Assembly (NCBI RefSeq): GCF_003006155.1
Contig: NZ_CP023559.1
Location: 620,001-684,000 of the forward strand
DNA: 64,000 bases
Reading direction: 5' to 3'
DNA from: Salinicola tamaricis
Lineage (GTDB): Bacteria > Pseudomonadota > Gammaproteobacteria > Pseudomonadales > Halomonadaceae
A program made the translations under genes and the position numbers. The notes under the pieces were generated by a model. That model worked only from the letters and a program-made list of their open reading frames with translations, did no database searches and was not told where the DNA came from. Shown here piece after piece: positions 1 through 8,434 of this stretch; position 1 is the first letter of the stretch; every line of letters begins with the position of its first letter.

Positions 1-1
1 G

Positions 2-1468
2 TTCGGGCGTCTGCATCTGCTGACGCTGGCCTTCGGCGCCAGCCTGATCGGCATCGCCATCGACTATGTGCTGCATTTGCAGTGCGACCGTGCCATCCAC
101 GGCCGCGCCTTCCGCCTGCGGCGGTTGCTGCCGAGTCTGACCCTGGGGCTGATCTCGAGCGTGATCGCCTATGTCGCCCAGGCGCTGACACCCATGCCGG
201 GGCTGCGCCAGATGGCCGCCTTTGCCGCCTTCGGGCTGATCGGCGCCTGGCTCACCGTGGTGCTGTGGCTGCCGCGCTTCAAGCTTCATGCCAGCCCCTT
301 CACCGCACGCCTGGCCGAGCGCTGGTGGCGGCTGTGCCAGCCACGCCGGCGGCTACCGCCGTGGTTGGCACTCGTGCTCGCGCTGGGGCTGATCGTGCTG
401 TGCACGCTGCGTCTGACCAGCGACGACAGTCTCGCTCTGCTCAACCCCTCGCCGGCGGCGCTGATGCACGATGAAGCTCAGGTCCAGCAGCTGCTCGACC
501 GCGACACCGGCAGCCGCTACTTCCTGGTCCGCGCAGACGATACCCAGGCGCTGCTGACACGACTCGCGGCGCTCGACCAGCGCCTCGACCGCGCCATCGC
601 CGCCGGCCTGGCGATCGACTACCAGTCGCTGGGGCGCAGCGTGCCCAGCGCCGCCGAGCAGGATGCCAACCTGGCCCGGGTGCGCACCCTCTACGGCGCC
701 CCGCTGGAGAGCCTGATCCAGCGCGCCGGACTGCCGGCCGATCTCGCCCAGGCCGCCCGCGCGCGGCTCGACGACGCCCCGCGCCTGACGCTCACCGACT
801 GGCTCGCGACCCCGCTGGGCCAGCTCCAGCAGCGGCTGTGGTTGGGCCAGACCGAATCCGGCGAGGTCGCCACCAGCGTGGTCGTGAGCGGGGCCCGCAG
901 CGCCGCCATCGCCGACCAGCTCTCAGCCATCGCCAACGCCCAGCCGGGGGTCGTCTACGTCGACCGGGTGGCGCGTATCGGCACTCTGCTGGGTGAGCTG
1001 CGCCGCCACACCGCCGCCTGGATCGCCGCGGCCATGGCGCTGATGACCCTGGCGCTGATCTGGCGCTACCGCGGGCGCGCCTGGCGCGTGGTGGCACCGC
1101 CCTTCGGCGCCACCCTGATCGTGCTGGCGGTGTTCGCACTGACCGGGGTGCCGCTCAATATCTTCAACCAACTGGGGTTGCTGCTGGTGTTGGGGATCGG
1201 CCTGGATGCCGGTATCTTCAACGTGGAGTACGCCAGACAGCCCTCCGCCTGGCTGGCGATCACCCTGTCGACCCTGACCAGCCTGCTGGCCTTCGGCATG
1301 CTGGCGTTCAGCGCCACCCCGGCGCTGCACTACCTGGGCCTGACCTGTCTGATCGGTCTGGCCAGCGTGTGGCTGCTGGTGCCCTGGGTGCGCCCGCGCG
1401 AGCCCGCCAGCGCCTCCAACGCCCCCAAGGCCCCCAAGGCCCACTCCGAGGAGAACTCGCATGCGTGA
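2..1468 (+). CDS. MMPL-family exporter, C-terminal part (5' end outside window)
   Basis: The open frame enters from the left edge, so only the last ~488 residues are present. The first visible residues (FGRLHLLTLAFGAS) belong to a transmembrane block typical of RND/MMPL exporters. A periplasmic domain of roughly 200 residues follows, and then a second set of hydrophobic segments in the last 170 residues. In APE clusters this protein is thought to move the polyene lipid, or its precursor, towards the outer membrane. The stop overlaps the start of the next gene by 8 bases, which indicates translational coupling in a + strand operon with the flavoenzyme, lipoprotein and fatty-acid-type enzymes downstream. 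The family call is firm. The APE role is inferred from context. Confidence 0.85.
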   Translation, partial: FGRLHLLTLAFGASLIGIAIDYVLHLQCDRAIHGRAFRLRRLLPSLTLGLISSVIAYVAQALTPMPGLRQMAAFAAFGLIGAWLTVVLWLPRFKLHASPFTARLAERWWRLCQPRRRLPPWLALVLALGLIVLCTLRLTSDDSLALLNPSPAALMHDEAQVQQLLDRDTGSRYFLVRADDTQALLTRLAALDQRLDRAIAAGLAIDYQSLGRSVPSAAEQDANLARVRTLYGAPLESLIQRAGLPADLAQAARARLDDAPRLTLTDWLATPLGQLQQRLWLGQTESGEVATSVVVSGARSAAIADQLSAIANAQPGVVYVDRVARIGTLLGELRRHTAAWIAAAMALMTLALIWRYRGRAWRVVAPPFGATLIVLAVFALTGVPLNIFNQLGLLLVLGIGLDAGIFNVEYARQPSAWLAITLSTLTSLLAFGMLAFSATPALHYLGLTCLIGLASVWLLVPWVRPREPASASNAPKAPKAHSEENSHA

Positions 1469-2718
1469 GCGCGATCACGATGTCATCGTCATCGGCGCCG
1501 GCCCGGCCGGTGCCACCGCCGCGGCCCTGCTGGCCCGGCGCGGCCACCGCGTGCACGTGGTCGAGCGCGCGCACTTCCCGCGCTTCTCGATCGGCGAGAG
1601 CCTGCTGCCTCAATGCATGGGCGACCTCGAAGCGGCCGGGCTGCTGGAGACGGTGCTCGCCGCCGACTATCAGCCCAAGAACGGCGCCGCCTTCACCCGC
1701 AACGAGCAAGCCACTGCGATCGATTTCCGCGACAAGTACTCGCCCGGCTGGGGCACGACCTTCCAGGTCGAGCGCACCGATTTCGACCAGCGCCTGATCG
1801 AGGCCGCCCGCGATCAGGGCGCCACCCTCGAGTTCGGGGTCAGCGTCGATGCCTTCCATCCCGACCCGCAGTGCCCCGGGGTCACCCTGCGCGACGAGGC
1901 CGGTGAGGTGCGCGAGCTGCGCGCCGGCTTCGTGCTCGACGCCAGCGGCTACGGGCGCGTGCTGGCGCGGCTCGAAGGGCTCTCTCGCGAGCCGCGCCTG
2001 GAGCCGCGCATGGCGCTTTACACCCATGTCGACGAGAGCATCGACGATCCCGACTATGACCGCGAGAAGATCCTGATCGGGGTCCATCCGCGGGACGCGT
2101 CGATCTGGTACTGGCTGATTCCGTTTCGCGATCACCGCGCCTCGGTCGGCGTGGTCGGCGATATCGCCAGCCTGAGCGCCTACGGCGACACTCCCGAGGC
2201 ACGCTGGCAGGCACTGATCGCCGAAGAGCCGCGCTTCAGTGCCCTGCTCACAGGCGCCACGCCACGACGTGAGGTCGGCGAGCTCAAGGGCTATGCCGCC
2301 GATGTCGAGCGCCTGCACGGCCCCGGCTATGCGCTGCTCGGCAACGCCGGCGAGTTTCTCGACCCGGTGTTCTCCTCCGGGGTCACCATCGCCCTGCGTT
2401 CGGCGAGCCTGGCCGCGCCGCTGGTGGCGCGTCAGCTCGACGGCGACACGCCCGACTGGGACGCCGAGTTCGAACGCCCTGCGCGAGGGCATCGCCACCT
2501 TTCGTGACTTCGTCGACGGCTGGTACGACACCCCGCCTGCAGACGATCATCTTCCACGACCAGGCCCCGCGGAGATCCGCGCGCGCATCAGCGCCATCCT
2601 CGCCGGCTACGCCTGGGATCGCAGCAATCCTTTCGCCAGCGCCTCGCGCCGGCATCTCGATACGCTCTCGGCACTGTGCCGAATGCAGGCCGCGCAGCGC
2701 GCCGAGGAGACACAATGA
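1461..2718 (+). CDS. Halogenase-like FAD-dependent oxidoreductase of the APE cluster (frame broken)
   Basis: The N-terminal Rossmann motif GAGPAG is at residues 12-17. It is followed by FPRFSIGESLLP (39-50), typical of the flavin halogenase / geranylgeranyl-reductase superfamily. WYWLIP at residues 216-221 fits the WxWxIP signature of flavin-dependent halogenases, and Lys73 in QPKNGAAF sits where their catalytic lysine is expected. The frame breaks near 2475, and recognisable sequence (RLQTIIFHDQAP, then EIRARISAILAGYAWD) continues in two other frames to the stop at 2718, so there are about three indels in 100 bases. The next gene starts in an ATGA overlap at 2715. Such flavoenzymes occur in some APE/xanthomonadin-type clusters. 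They may halogenate or oxidise the aryl-polyene head group, but related non-halogenating oxidoreductases share parts of these motifs. Confidence 0.75.
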
Positions 2719-3299
2719 ATCGCCTGCCACGCGTCCGCCGCCCGCTCGCGCTGGTGTTGCTCAGCGCGCTGCTGCTCGGCCTCTCCGCCTGCAGCCTGTC
2801 GCCGCCGGTCTCGCCCTCACCGCCGCTGGCGGCGGCGGTGACCCCGGAGACCCTGGCCAGCCGCCTCACCTTCACACCCGAGGAGGGCGAGTCGCGCACG
2901 CTGATCGCCTTCATCCGCATCACCCCTGAGGCGCTGCGCGCGGTGCTGGTGACCCCCTACGGCCAGCGCCTGACCACCCTGGTACGCGACGCCCAGGGCG
3001 CGCGCTTCGAGGCTGGCGACGCCCCGGGCGAGCCACCGCTGCCGATCCCGCCGGCCTGGCTCGCCTCGCGCCTGGAGTGGAGCCTGTGGCCGCGCGCCGC
3101 GCTGGAACACGCCTTCAGCGGCAGCGCCTGGCAGGTGGCAGAGCATGACGACCAGCGTGACATCCGCTACCACGGCCGCCTCGCCGCCAGCATCACGCCG
3201 CGACCCGATCCCGCGCATCCCCAGACCCTGACGCTCGACGACCGCCAGGGCGATTACCGCCTGACCATCACCCCGCTCGATCAGGAGGGTGACGCATGA
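2715..3299 (+). CDS. DUF3261 outer-membrane lipoprotein of the APE cluster
   Basis: A 194-residue protein. It starts at the ATG overlapping the previous stop (ATGA) rather than at an upstream in-frame ATG, because this start gives a clean lipoprotein signal: a positive N-terminus, a leucine-rich core and the lipobox LSAC with Cys near residue 25. DUF3261 proteins are a regular component of APE clusters (ApeN-like in E. coli naming, not certain) and are thought to help with outer-membrane delivery of the product together with the MMPL pump. The stop overlaps the ketosynthase start by four bases. No enzymatic motif is visible. Confidence 0.75.
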   Translation: MNRLPRVRRPLALVLLSALLLGLSACSLSPPVSPSPPLAAAVTPETLASRLTFTPEEGESRTLIAFIRITPEALRAVLVTPYGQRLTTLVRDAQGARFEAGDAPGEPPLPIPPAWLASRLEWSLWPRAALEHAFSGSAWQVAEHDDQRDIRYHGRLAASITPRPDPAHPQTLTLDDRQGDYRLTITPLDQEGDA

Positions 3300-4480
3300 G
3301 TGCTTCCTTCGCCTGCCGCCTCTCCCGGCCCGGGGTGGTGTGTTCGCTGGGCAGCGACCTCGAGACCATCGCCACGGCGCTGTTCACCGGCCAGCGCCAG
3401 CTCGCCGTCAGCGACGATTTCACCCCCGGGCGAGCGCTGCCGCTCGGCCGCGTGAGCGCTCCGCTGCCCGACGCCAGCGGCTGGGAGAGCGGCCAGCGTA
3501 GCCGCAACAACCGCCTGCTGGCCCTCGCGCTGGCCGGCCTCGGCGAGCCCCTCGACGCGCTGCTGGCGCAGGTGGCACCAGAACGTATCGGGGTGGTGAT
3601 CGGCACCAGTACCTCGGGGATCGGGGAGACCGAACAGGCCATCGCCGAGAGCGGCCATGACGGCCCGCTACCGGCGAGTTTCGCCTACTCACGCCAGGAA
3701 CTCGGCGCCCCGGCACGCTTCGTCGCCGAGCGTCTCGGTTTGGGTGGCCCCTGCTATACGCTGTCGACCGCCTGCAGCTCCAGCGCGCGTGCCCTGGCCA
3801 GCGCCCGCCGTCTGCTCAAGAGCGGCCAGTGCGACGCGGTGATCGCCGGCGGCGCCGACAGCCTGTGCCGGCTCACCGTCAACGGCTTCGCCAGTCTCGA
3901 TGCGGTCAGCGATGCCCCCTGCCTGCCGTTCTCGCGCCAGCGCCGCGGGATCAATCTGGGTGAGGCCGCGGCACTGTTCGTGGTCACTCCGGAGCGCGGC
4001 GGCATCCAGCTCAGCGGGGTTGGCGAGAGCGCCGATGCCCACCATATCTCGGCACCGCGCCCCGACGGCAGCGGCGCCGTGGCAGCCATGCACCAGGCGC
4101 TGACAATGGCCGGGCTGGCCCCGGAGGCGATCGACTATCTCAATCTCCACGGCACCGGCACTGCGCTCAACGACCAGATGGAAGCCACCGCGGTCAACGA
4201 CCTCTTTGCACGGCCGCCGGCGTGCAGCTCGACCAAGGCGCTGACCGGCCACACCCTGGGGGCCGCCGGCGCCCTGGAGGCCGCCTTCTGCTGGCTGGCA
4301 CTCACCCATGGCCGACTGCCACAGCACGTCTACGACGGCGACTATGACCCCGAGCTGCCGCCGCTGCCGCTGGTGGGCCAGGCGGACATGCCGAGCACGC
4401 CGCTGCGCCATGCGCTGAGCAATAGCTTCGCCTTCGGCGGCAACAATGCCAGCCTGTTGCTGAGTCGTGACGATGTCTGA
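3296..4480 (+). CDS. apeO: Beta-ketoacyl-ACP synthase of aryl-polyene synthesis
   Basis: A 394-residue condensing enzyme of the KAS I/II fold. The catalytic triad is intact: Cys160 in STACSSS, His285 in LHGTGT and His319 in TGHTLGAAG. It would extend the growing polyene on an acyl carrier protein with malonyl units in the cytoplasm. It lies within a run of four-base overlaps or short gaps (lipoprotein upstream, dehydratase downstream), matching the apeO-apeP-apeQ order known from E. coli and Xenorhabdus APE clusters. In those clusters a second ketosynthase (apeR) follows the ketoreductase. None is found here after 5874. Confidence 0.85.
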   Translation: MSASFACRLSRPGVVCSLGSDLETIATALFTGQRQLAVSDDFTPGRALPLGRVSAPLPDASGWESGQRSRNNRLLALALAGLGEPLDALLAQVAPERIGVVIGTSTSGIGETEQAIAESGHDGPLPASFAYSRQELGAPARFVAERLGLGGPCYTLSTACSSSARALASARRLLKSGQCDAVIAGGADSLCRLTVNGFASLDAVSDAPCLPFSRQRRGINLGEAAALFVVTPERGGIQLSGVGESADAHHISAPRPDGSGAVAAMHQALTMAGLAPEAIDYLNLHGTGTALNDQMEATAVNDLFARPPACSSTKALTGHTLGAAGALEAAFCWLALTHGRLPQHVYDGDYDPELPPLPLVGQADMPSTPLRHALSNSFAFGGNNASLLLSRDDV

Positions 4481-4546
4481 ATGCCAATCCCGACAGGCGC
4501 TGCCGCGCACCCTATCGACCCACTGCTCGCCTGCGGAGAGCCACCC

Positions 4547-5023
4547 GTGACAGCGACCACCGCGCATCTGCCCTGCCCCGCCGCCCCGCTGGTACCCCAT
4601 GCCCGCGGTATGTGTTTGCTGACACGCCTGCTCGAGGCCGACGCCGAGGGTGCCATCGCCGAGGGCGAAACCCGACCCGACGATCTGTTCGCCGAGGCTG
4701 CTGGGCTGCCCGCCTGGGTCGGCATCGAGTGGATCGCCCAGAGCGTGGCGGCCTGGGCCGGCTACCATGCCCAGCGCCGCGGCGAGTCGCCGTCGCCGGG
4801 GCTCTTGCTGGGTAGCCGCCGCTACCACGCTGCACAGCCTTACTGGCCGTTCGGCCGGCGTATCCATGTCGCCATCAGTATCGACTTCGTCGCCGACAAC
4901 GGCGTGACCCAGGTCAATGGCGAGCTGCGCTGGGCCGACGGCTCGGCCAGCCTGGCCAGCGGCAGCCTGACCCTCTATCGTCCCGCCGGGCTCGACCTGC
5001 CCGGCCAGCCGCCGGCTACCTGA
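4547..5023 (+). CDS. apeP: Hotdog-fold 3-hydroxyacyl-ACP dehydratase (ApeP-like)
   Basis: A 158-residue hotdog dehydratase expected to remove water from the 3-hydroxyacyl-ACP intermediate, creating the conjugated double bonds. The family's N-terminal motif is visible as VPHARGMCLLTRLLE, and WIAQSVAAWAGYHAQ corresponds to the helix of the hotdog fold. I chose the GTG at 4547 because GGAGAG lies six bases upstream. The frame is open back to an ATG at 4481 that abuts the ketosynthase stop, which would add 22 residues of low-similarity sequence. It lies between apeO and apeQ and shares their operon. Confidence 0.75.
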   Translation: MTATTAHLPCPAAPLVPHARGMCLLTRLLEADAEGAIAEGETRPDDLFAEAAGLPAWVGIEWIAQSVAAWAGYHAQRRGESPSPGLLLGSRRYHAAQPYWPFGRRIHVAISIDFVADNGVTQVNGELRWADGSASLASGSLTLYRPAGLDLPGQPPAT

Positions 5024-5046
5024 AGGCCCGCCGGCCCCGACTCTCT

Positions 5047-5078
5047 TTCGTTTCGACACTTTCTATTCGTTTCGACAC
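5047..5078 (+). repeat. Two 13-bp direct repeats in the apeP-apeQ gap
   Basis: TTCGTTTCGACAC occurs at 5047-5059 and again at 5066-5078, 19 bases apart (about two helical turns). This is in the only sizeable gap inside the APE operon and about 20-50 bases upstream of the ketoreductase start. It could be a protein-binding site or a simple duplication. Confidence 0.5.
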
Positions 5079-5097
5079 CTTATCGCCTGGAGCGCGC

Positions 5098-5874
5098 ATG
5101 GAACGCCCGAGTACCCCCCAAGAGACCGCTTCCCCCACAGGCGAGCGTGGCGCCGACACCATCCTGGTGACCGGTGCCAACCGCGGCATCGGTGCCGCAA
5201 TCGCCCAGCGCCTGGCCCAGGACGGCTTCGACCTGGTACTGCACAGCCGCCGCGATGGCGACGATATCGCCCAGGTAGCGGCGGATGCACGCGCCGCCGG
5301 CGCCCAGGTGCGCCTGCTCCAGTTCGATGTCACCCAGCGCGAACGGGTCAAGACGTTGCTGGAGGCGGATATCGCCGCCCACGGCTGCTACTACGGCGTG
5401 GTGTGCAACGCCGGCATCGCCGTCGACAAGCCCTTCCCGGCGCTGGAGGACGAAGACTGGGACAGCGTGCTCAAGACCAATCTGGATGGCTTCTACAACG
5501 TGCTGCGCCCGCTGGTGATGCCGATGATCCAGCGCCGCCGTCCGGGGCGCATCGTTACCCTGTCGTCGCTCTCGGGCCTGATCGGCAATCGCGGCCAGGT
5601 CAACTATAGTGCGGCCAAGGCAGGCATCATCGGCGCCACCAAGGCGCTCGCGGTGGAGCTGGCCAAGCGCCGCATCACGGTCAACTGTGTCGCCCCCGGC
5701 TGGATCGAGACCAGCATGACCGAGGCGCTGTCGCGGGAGGAGATTCGCAAGCTGGTGCCGATGCAGCGCCCCGGCGAGCCGCACGAAGTGGCGGCCACGG
5801 TCAGCTTTCTGTGCTCCCGCGACGCCGGCTATATCACCCGACAGGTTATCGCCATCAACGGCGGCATGTGCTGA
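5098..5874 (+). CDS. apeQ: 3-ketoacyl-ACP reductase, FabG-type SDR of the APE cluster
   Basis: A 258-residue classical short-chain dehydrogenase. The cofactor motif TGANRGIG is at residues 25-32, NAG follows at the end of the fourth strand, and the catalytic Ser is in LSSLSG with Tyr170 and Lys174 in YSAAK. It would reduce the 3-ketoacyl-ACP made by the ketosynthase, using NADPH. The N-terminus is about 18 residues longer than E. coli FabG before the first strand, but GGAG is eight bases before the ATG. It is the last recognisable APE gene. A palindromic repeat element starts at the base after its stop codon. Confidence 0.85.
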   Translation: MERPSTPQETASPTGERGADTILVTGANRGIGAAIAQRLAQDGFDLVLHSRRDGDDIAQVAADARAAGAQVRLLQFDVTQRERVKTLLEADIAAHGCYYGVVCNAGIAVDKPFPALEDEDWDSVLKTNLDGFYNVLRPLVMPMIQRRRPGRIVTLSSLSGLIGNRGQVNYSAAKAGIIGATKALAVELAKRRITVNCVAPGWIETSMTEALSREEIRKLVPMQRPGEPHEVAATVSFLCSRDAGYITRQVIAINGGMC

Positions 5875-6085
5875 GAGGGTGTTTACAAAGTGCCTGCGCT
5901 CGGCAATACGGCGTTAAAATCGGCCTCACTGAACGAAGTTCAGAACGTCCGAAGGACGGCCCGAAGGGCGAGCGGAGCGAGTAAAATGCTCATTTACCCC
6001 GTGTAAACTGGAACGCCAGCCCGGCCCTTTTTTCGACCGATTTTGCCTTGTCTTGCCTTTGCTCGCCGAATTTGTAAACACCCTC
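5875..6085 (-). repeat. Palindromic intergenic element, copy A
   Basis: A perfect 15-bp inverted repeat bounds the element (5875-5889 and 6071-6085). Read on the minus strand, the interior matches copies at 8291-8434 and 49923-50067: a GCAAGACAAGG-type left arm, a GTAAATGAGCATTTT-like centre and AACGCCGTATTGCCGAGCGCAG. Copy A carries about 57 extra bases (5925-5982) with three consecutive hairpins, each with a GAA triloop (5929-5943, 5946-5958, 5959-5969). The element begins directly after the apeQ stop, so it may act as a terminator or 3' mRNA structure. Confidence 0.75.
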
Positions 6086-6192
6086 CGATTCGGCCGACGT
6101 TCAAGCGCCGGGGCCACCGGCCGATAATGCCTCGTTGGGCGAGGGCCAGTAGCCCTCGCCCATGGAGACCACCCCGTAGAGTCGGAGTCGAG

Positions 6193-6798
6193 ATGAAAGC
6201 CGGCGTTTCCATCGCATTGATCGTCATCGTCATGCTGGCCCTGTGCGGCGCGGGCCTTTACGCCAGCGACCTGCAATGGCCGCTACCGCCCGCCGCGTTG
6301 GCGCCGCTGGGGCTGTTCCTGCTCAGCGTGGTGCTGGCCGGCTGGCTGTGCCTGACCCTGGTGCTGATGGCGCGCGGCCAGACTCAGCAGCAACGGGCCC
6401 TGCACGAGAGTCAGCAGGCGGTCCAGCGCCAGCTCGAAGCAGCCGAGCTGACCCAGTTGATGAGTCAGTTCAGTCGCCACGCCGAGGCGCTGCTGGACAA
6501 GGAGAGTCTCGACCCCAACAAGCGCAGCGTGATGCGCTGTCTAGCGGTGGATGCCCTGCGCGGCAACAGCGGCCGCGGCGATACCACCTATACCCGCCTG
6601 GCGCGGTTGTTCGAATGGCTGGATGCAGAGGCTGCCCGCCAGGCACAGGATCCACACCGCCAGCGGCTGATGGTGCCGACCCTGATGCAATACGCCGAGA
6701 TCGCCAGCCAGCTGTGCCGGGTCGGCGAGAGCCAGCCGGAGAAGCTCACTCACTTCCTCACCCACCAGCCGCCAGCCCCCAGCCGCGAGACGACGTGA
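6193..6798 (+). CDS. Hypothetical inner-membrane protein
   Basis: A protein of about 201 residues that I do not recognise. Two hydrophobic segments (about residues 5-23 and 32-56) are followed by a glutamine-rich stretch likely to form a coiled coil (QQQRALHESQQAVQRQLEAAELTQ) and a mostly helical soluble domain to the end. The topology suggests a membrane-anchored cytoplasmic helical domain. The ATG at 6193 was chosen because the open frame further upstream runs through repeat copy A. The gene stands alone on the + strand. The next gene is on the other strand. Confidence 0.6.
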   Translation: MKAGVSIALIVIVMLALCGAGLYASDLQWPLPPAALAPLGLFLLSVVLAGWLCLTLVLMARGQTQQQRALHESQQAVQRQLEAAELTQLMSQFSRHAEALLDKESLDPNKRSVMRCLAVDALRGNSGRGDTTYTRLARLFEWLDAEAARQAQDPHRQRLMVPTLMQYAEIASQLCRVGESQPEKLTHFLTHQPPAPSRETT

Positions 6799-6891
6799 AG
6801 GCGAGCCGACATCCGAACTCGCCACCCGATCCCGGCGTGGGCCAGACCGAGAGACGAGGATCGCACAGCGTGGATCGAAGGAAGGCGCGGG

Positions 6892-7248
6892 TTACTTGAT
6901 CGCCGCGGTGATGGTGATCTCCACCTTCAGCTCGGGCGCCGGCATCGGCGCAGTGATGCAGGTACGTGCCGGCGCATGGCCTGCCGGCACCCAGGCGTCC
7001 CACACCGCGTTCATGGCAGCGAAGTCGGCACCCTCGGCGAGATAGATCGTCGCGGAGAGCAGGTGCTCGCGGTCGGAGCCGATCTCCGCCAGTAGCGCAT
7101 CCACCCGCGACAGCATGCTGATCGTCTGGGCGGTGATATCGCCTTCGCGGGCCTCCGGGCCGCTGACCTGACCGCACAGATAAGCGGTGCCGTTATGGAT
7201 CACGGCACGGCTCATGCGAGTCTGGGTGTCGTGGCGTTGGATGGTCAT
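6892..7248 (-). CDS. RidA (YjgF/UK114) family enamine/imine deaminase
   Basis: A 118-residue protein covering the whole Rid domain. The N-terminal strand carries a substrate-binding segment ([10 protein letters not shown]), the conserved arginine is in PARTCI, and the C-terminal strand ends [11 protein letters not shown]. Rid proteins hydrolyse reactive enamine/imine intermediates from PLP enzymes and form trimers in the cytosol. It is a subgroup member rather than canonical RidA, as the sequence is divergent. It is followed 74 bases upstream by the UspA gene on the same strand, and co-transcription is possible but not shown. Confidence 0.85.
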   Translation of the reverse strand: MTIQRHDTQTRMSRAVIHNGTAYLCGQVSGPEAREGDITAQTISMLSRVDALLAEIGSDREHLLSATIYLAEGADFAAMNAVWDAWVPAGHAPARTCITAPMPAPELKVEITITAAIK

Positions 7249-7322
7249 GGATGTTCTCGCTCCTGTGAATCGCCGCGCGACAGGCGCGGCGTCTTGATTG
7301 AGTGATGCGGCGGCCGCCGGGG

Positions 7323-8180
7323 TCAGCGCAGTATCAGGGTGGCACTGCGCGAGTGTCTGAGCATCGCCGTGGTGGTGCTGCCCACCAGCAGCTGACGGAT
7401 ACGCGAGTGGCCGTAGGCGCCCATGATCATCAGATCGATGCGCTCGCGCTCGGCGTAGTGGCCCAGCACCTCGTCGACGTCGCCGGCGAGAATCTCGCCC
7501 TCGGCCTCGACCTGCCCCTCGCGCAGCCGCGTCAGCGCCCAGTCGAGCTGGGCACGCTGGTCATCGGTCCCGGCGCCGACCATCACCACGTGGCACACCA
7601 GACCGTTGAGCAGCGGGCTCTCGGCGATCATCTCGACGCCCTTGCGGGTGGTCTGACCGCCATCGAAGGCGAGCAGCAGCCGCTGTGGCGCCTGGAACTC
7701 GGGCGGCGTGACCAGGATCGGCGTGTGCAGCGCGCGCACCACCCGCTCCAGATTACTGCCCAGGTGGTCCCGCGCTTCATCCACGGACTCGCCGCGCTTG
7801 CCCAGCACCACCAGCCGGGTCTGCGCCTCGCGCTCGCTCAGCGCCTCGAGTAGGTCGCCGTGGCGCAGCGCAGTGGCCACCGTCAGCGAGGCGGACGCCT
7901 CGGCCTGCGCCTTGGCCGCTGCCAGCAGCTCGCGCCCGTGCTGCTGGGCGAGCTTGGCACGCTCCTCGTCGAGCCGGGTCAACTGCTCACGCAGATGCTC
8001 GCGGCTGCCCAGGCCAATATGGCCGCTGGTGTCGCGCTCGGCACCGTTCTGCCCGCGGCTCAGCACGTGCAGCAGTTCGAGCGGCGCACCGATTCGCGCC
8101 GCGGCCCACGCTGCCGCGGCACATACCGCCGGCGCGTGGCTGGAGTCGTCGATACAGCCGAGAACCTGACGTTCACTCAT
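7323..8180 (-). CDS. Tandem-domain universal stress protein
   Basis: A 285-residue protein with two Usp domains. The N-terminal domain starts [11 protein letters not shown] and ends near residue 150. The second starts at RLLLAFDGG and ends with the ATP-binding signature [18 protein letters not shown] charged helical linker (about residues 60-95) separates the core strands of domain 1. GGAGAA precedes the start by 4-5 bases. It lies directly downstream of the SulP transporter on the same strand. SulP-Usp pairs are common in halophilic gammaproteobacteria, suggesting a stress- or ATP-sensing regulator of the transporter. A palindromic repeat (copy B) sits between the two genes. Confidence 0.85.
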   Translation of the reverse strand: MSERQVLGCIDDSSHAPAVCAAAAWAAARIGAPLELLHVLSRGQNGAERDTSGHIGLGSREHLREQLTRLDEERAKLAQQHGRELLAAAKAQAEASASLTVATALRHGDLLEALSEREAQTRLVVLGKRGESVDEARDHLGSNLERVVRALHTPILVTPPEFQAPQRLLLAFDGGQTTRKGVEMIAESPLLNGLVCHVVMVGAGTDDQRAQLDWALTRLREGQVEAEGEILAGDVDEVLGHYAERERIDLMIMGAYGHSRIRQLLVGSTTTAMLRHSRSATLILR

Positions 8181-8290
8181 GGCATTCTCCTGTTGCCTGG
8201 CACCCGCTACCCGAGACTATCACGCCCCTGGGCGGCGGGGTTGTCGTCGCGACGCGCTGGCGTCGCCTGCGTCCTGCGGGGCCGAGGCCC

Positions 8291-8434
8291 TAGGTGCTGT
8301 CTGAAAAGTCGACGAGCGAAGGCCAGGCAAGGAAAAAATCGGCGAAAACGCGGAGTTCACGAGGTGTAAATGAGCATTTTGAGCCGGTTTTTAACGCTGC
8401 ATGGTCGAGCGCAGTCCTTTTCAGATAGTGCCTA
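8291..8434 (+). repeat. Palindromic intergenic element, copy B
   Basis: A 144-bp copy of the dispersed element. Its 18-bp ends (8291-8308 and 8417-8434) are complementary at 15 positions, and the three exceptions are all compatible with G-U pairing in a + strand RNA. The core AAGGAAAAAATCGGCGAA and GGTGTAAATGAGCATTTTGAGCC is nearly identical to copy C. The element contains the SulP stop codon (minus strand, 8432-8434), so it forms the 3' end of that gene. Confidence 0.75.

Noticed and set aside
1461..2718. Programmed frameshifting as an explanation for the broken frames
   Set aside because: Shifts go in both directions, occur in unrelated genes without slippery sequences or common downstream structure, and up to five occur in one gene.
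6043..6192. Fifty extra codons in front of the membrane protein at 6193
   Set aside because: They run through repeat copy A, have no membrane-protein character, and the hydrophobic N-terminus begins at 6193.
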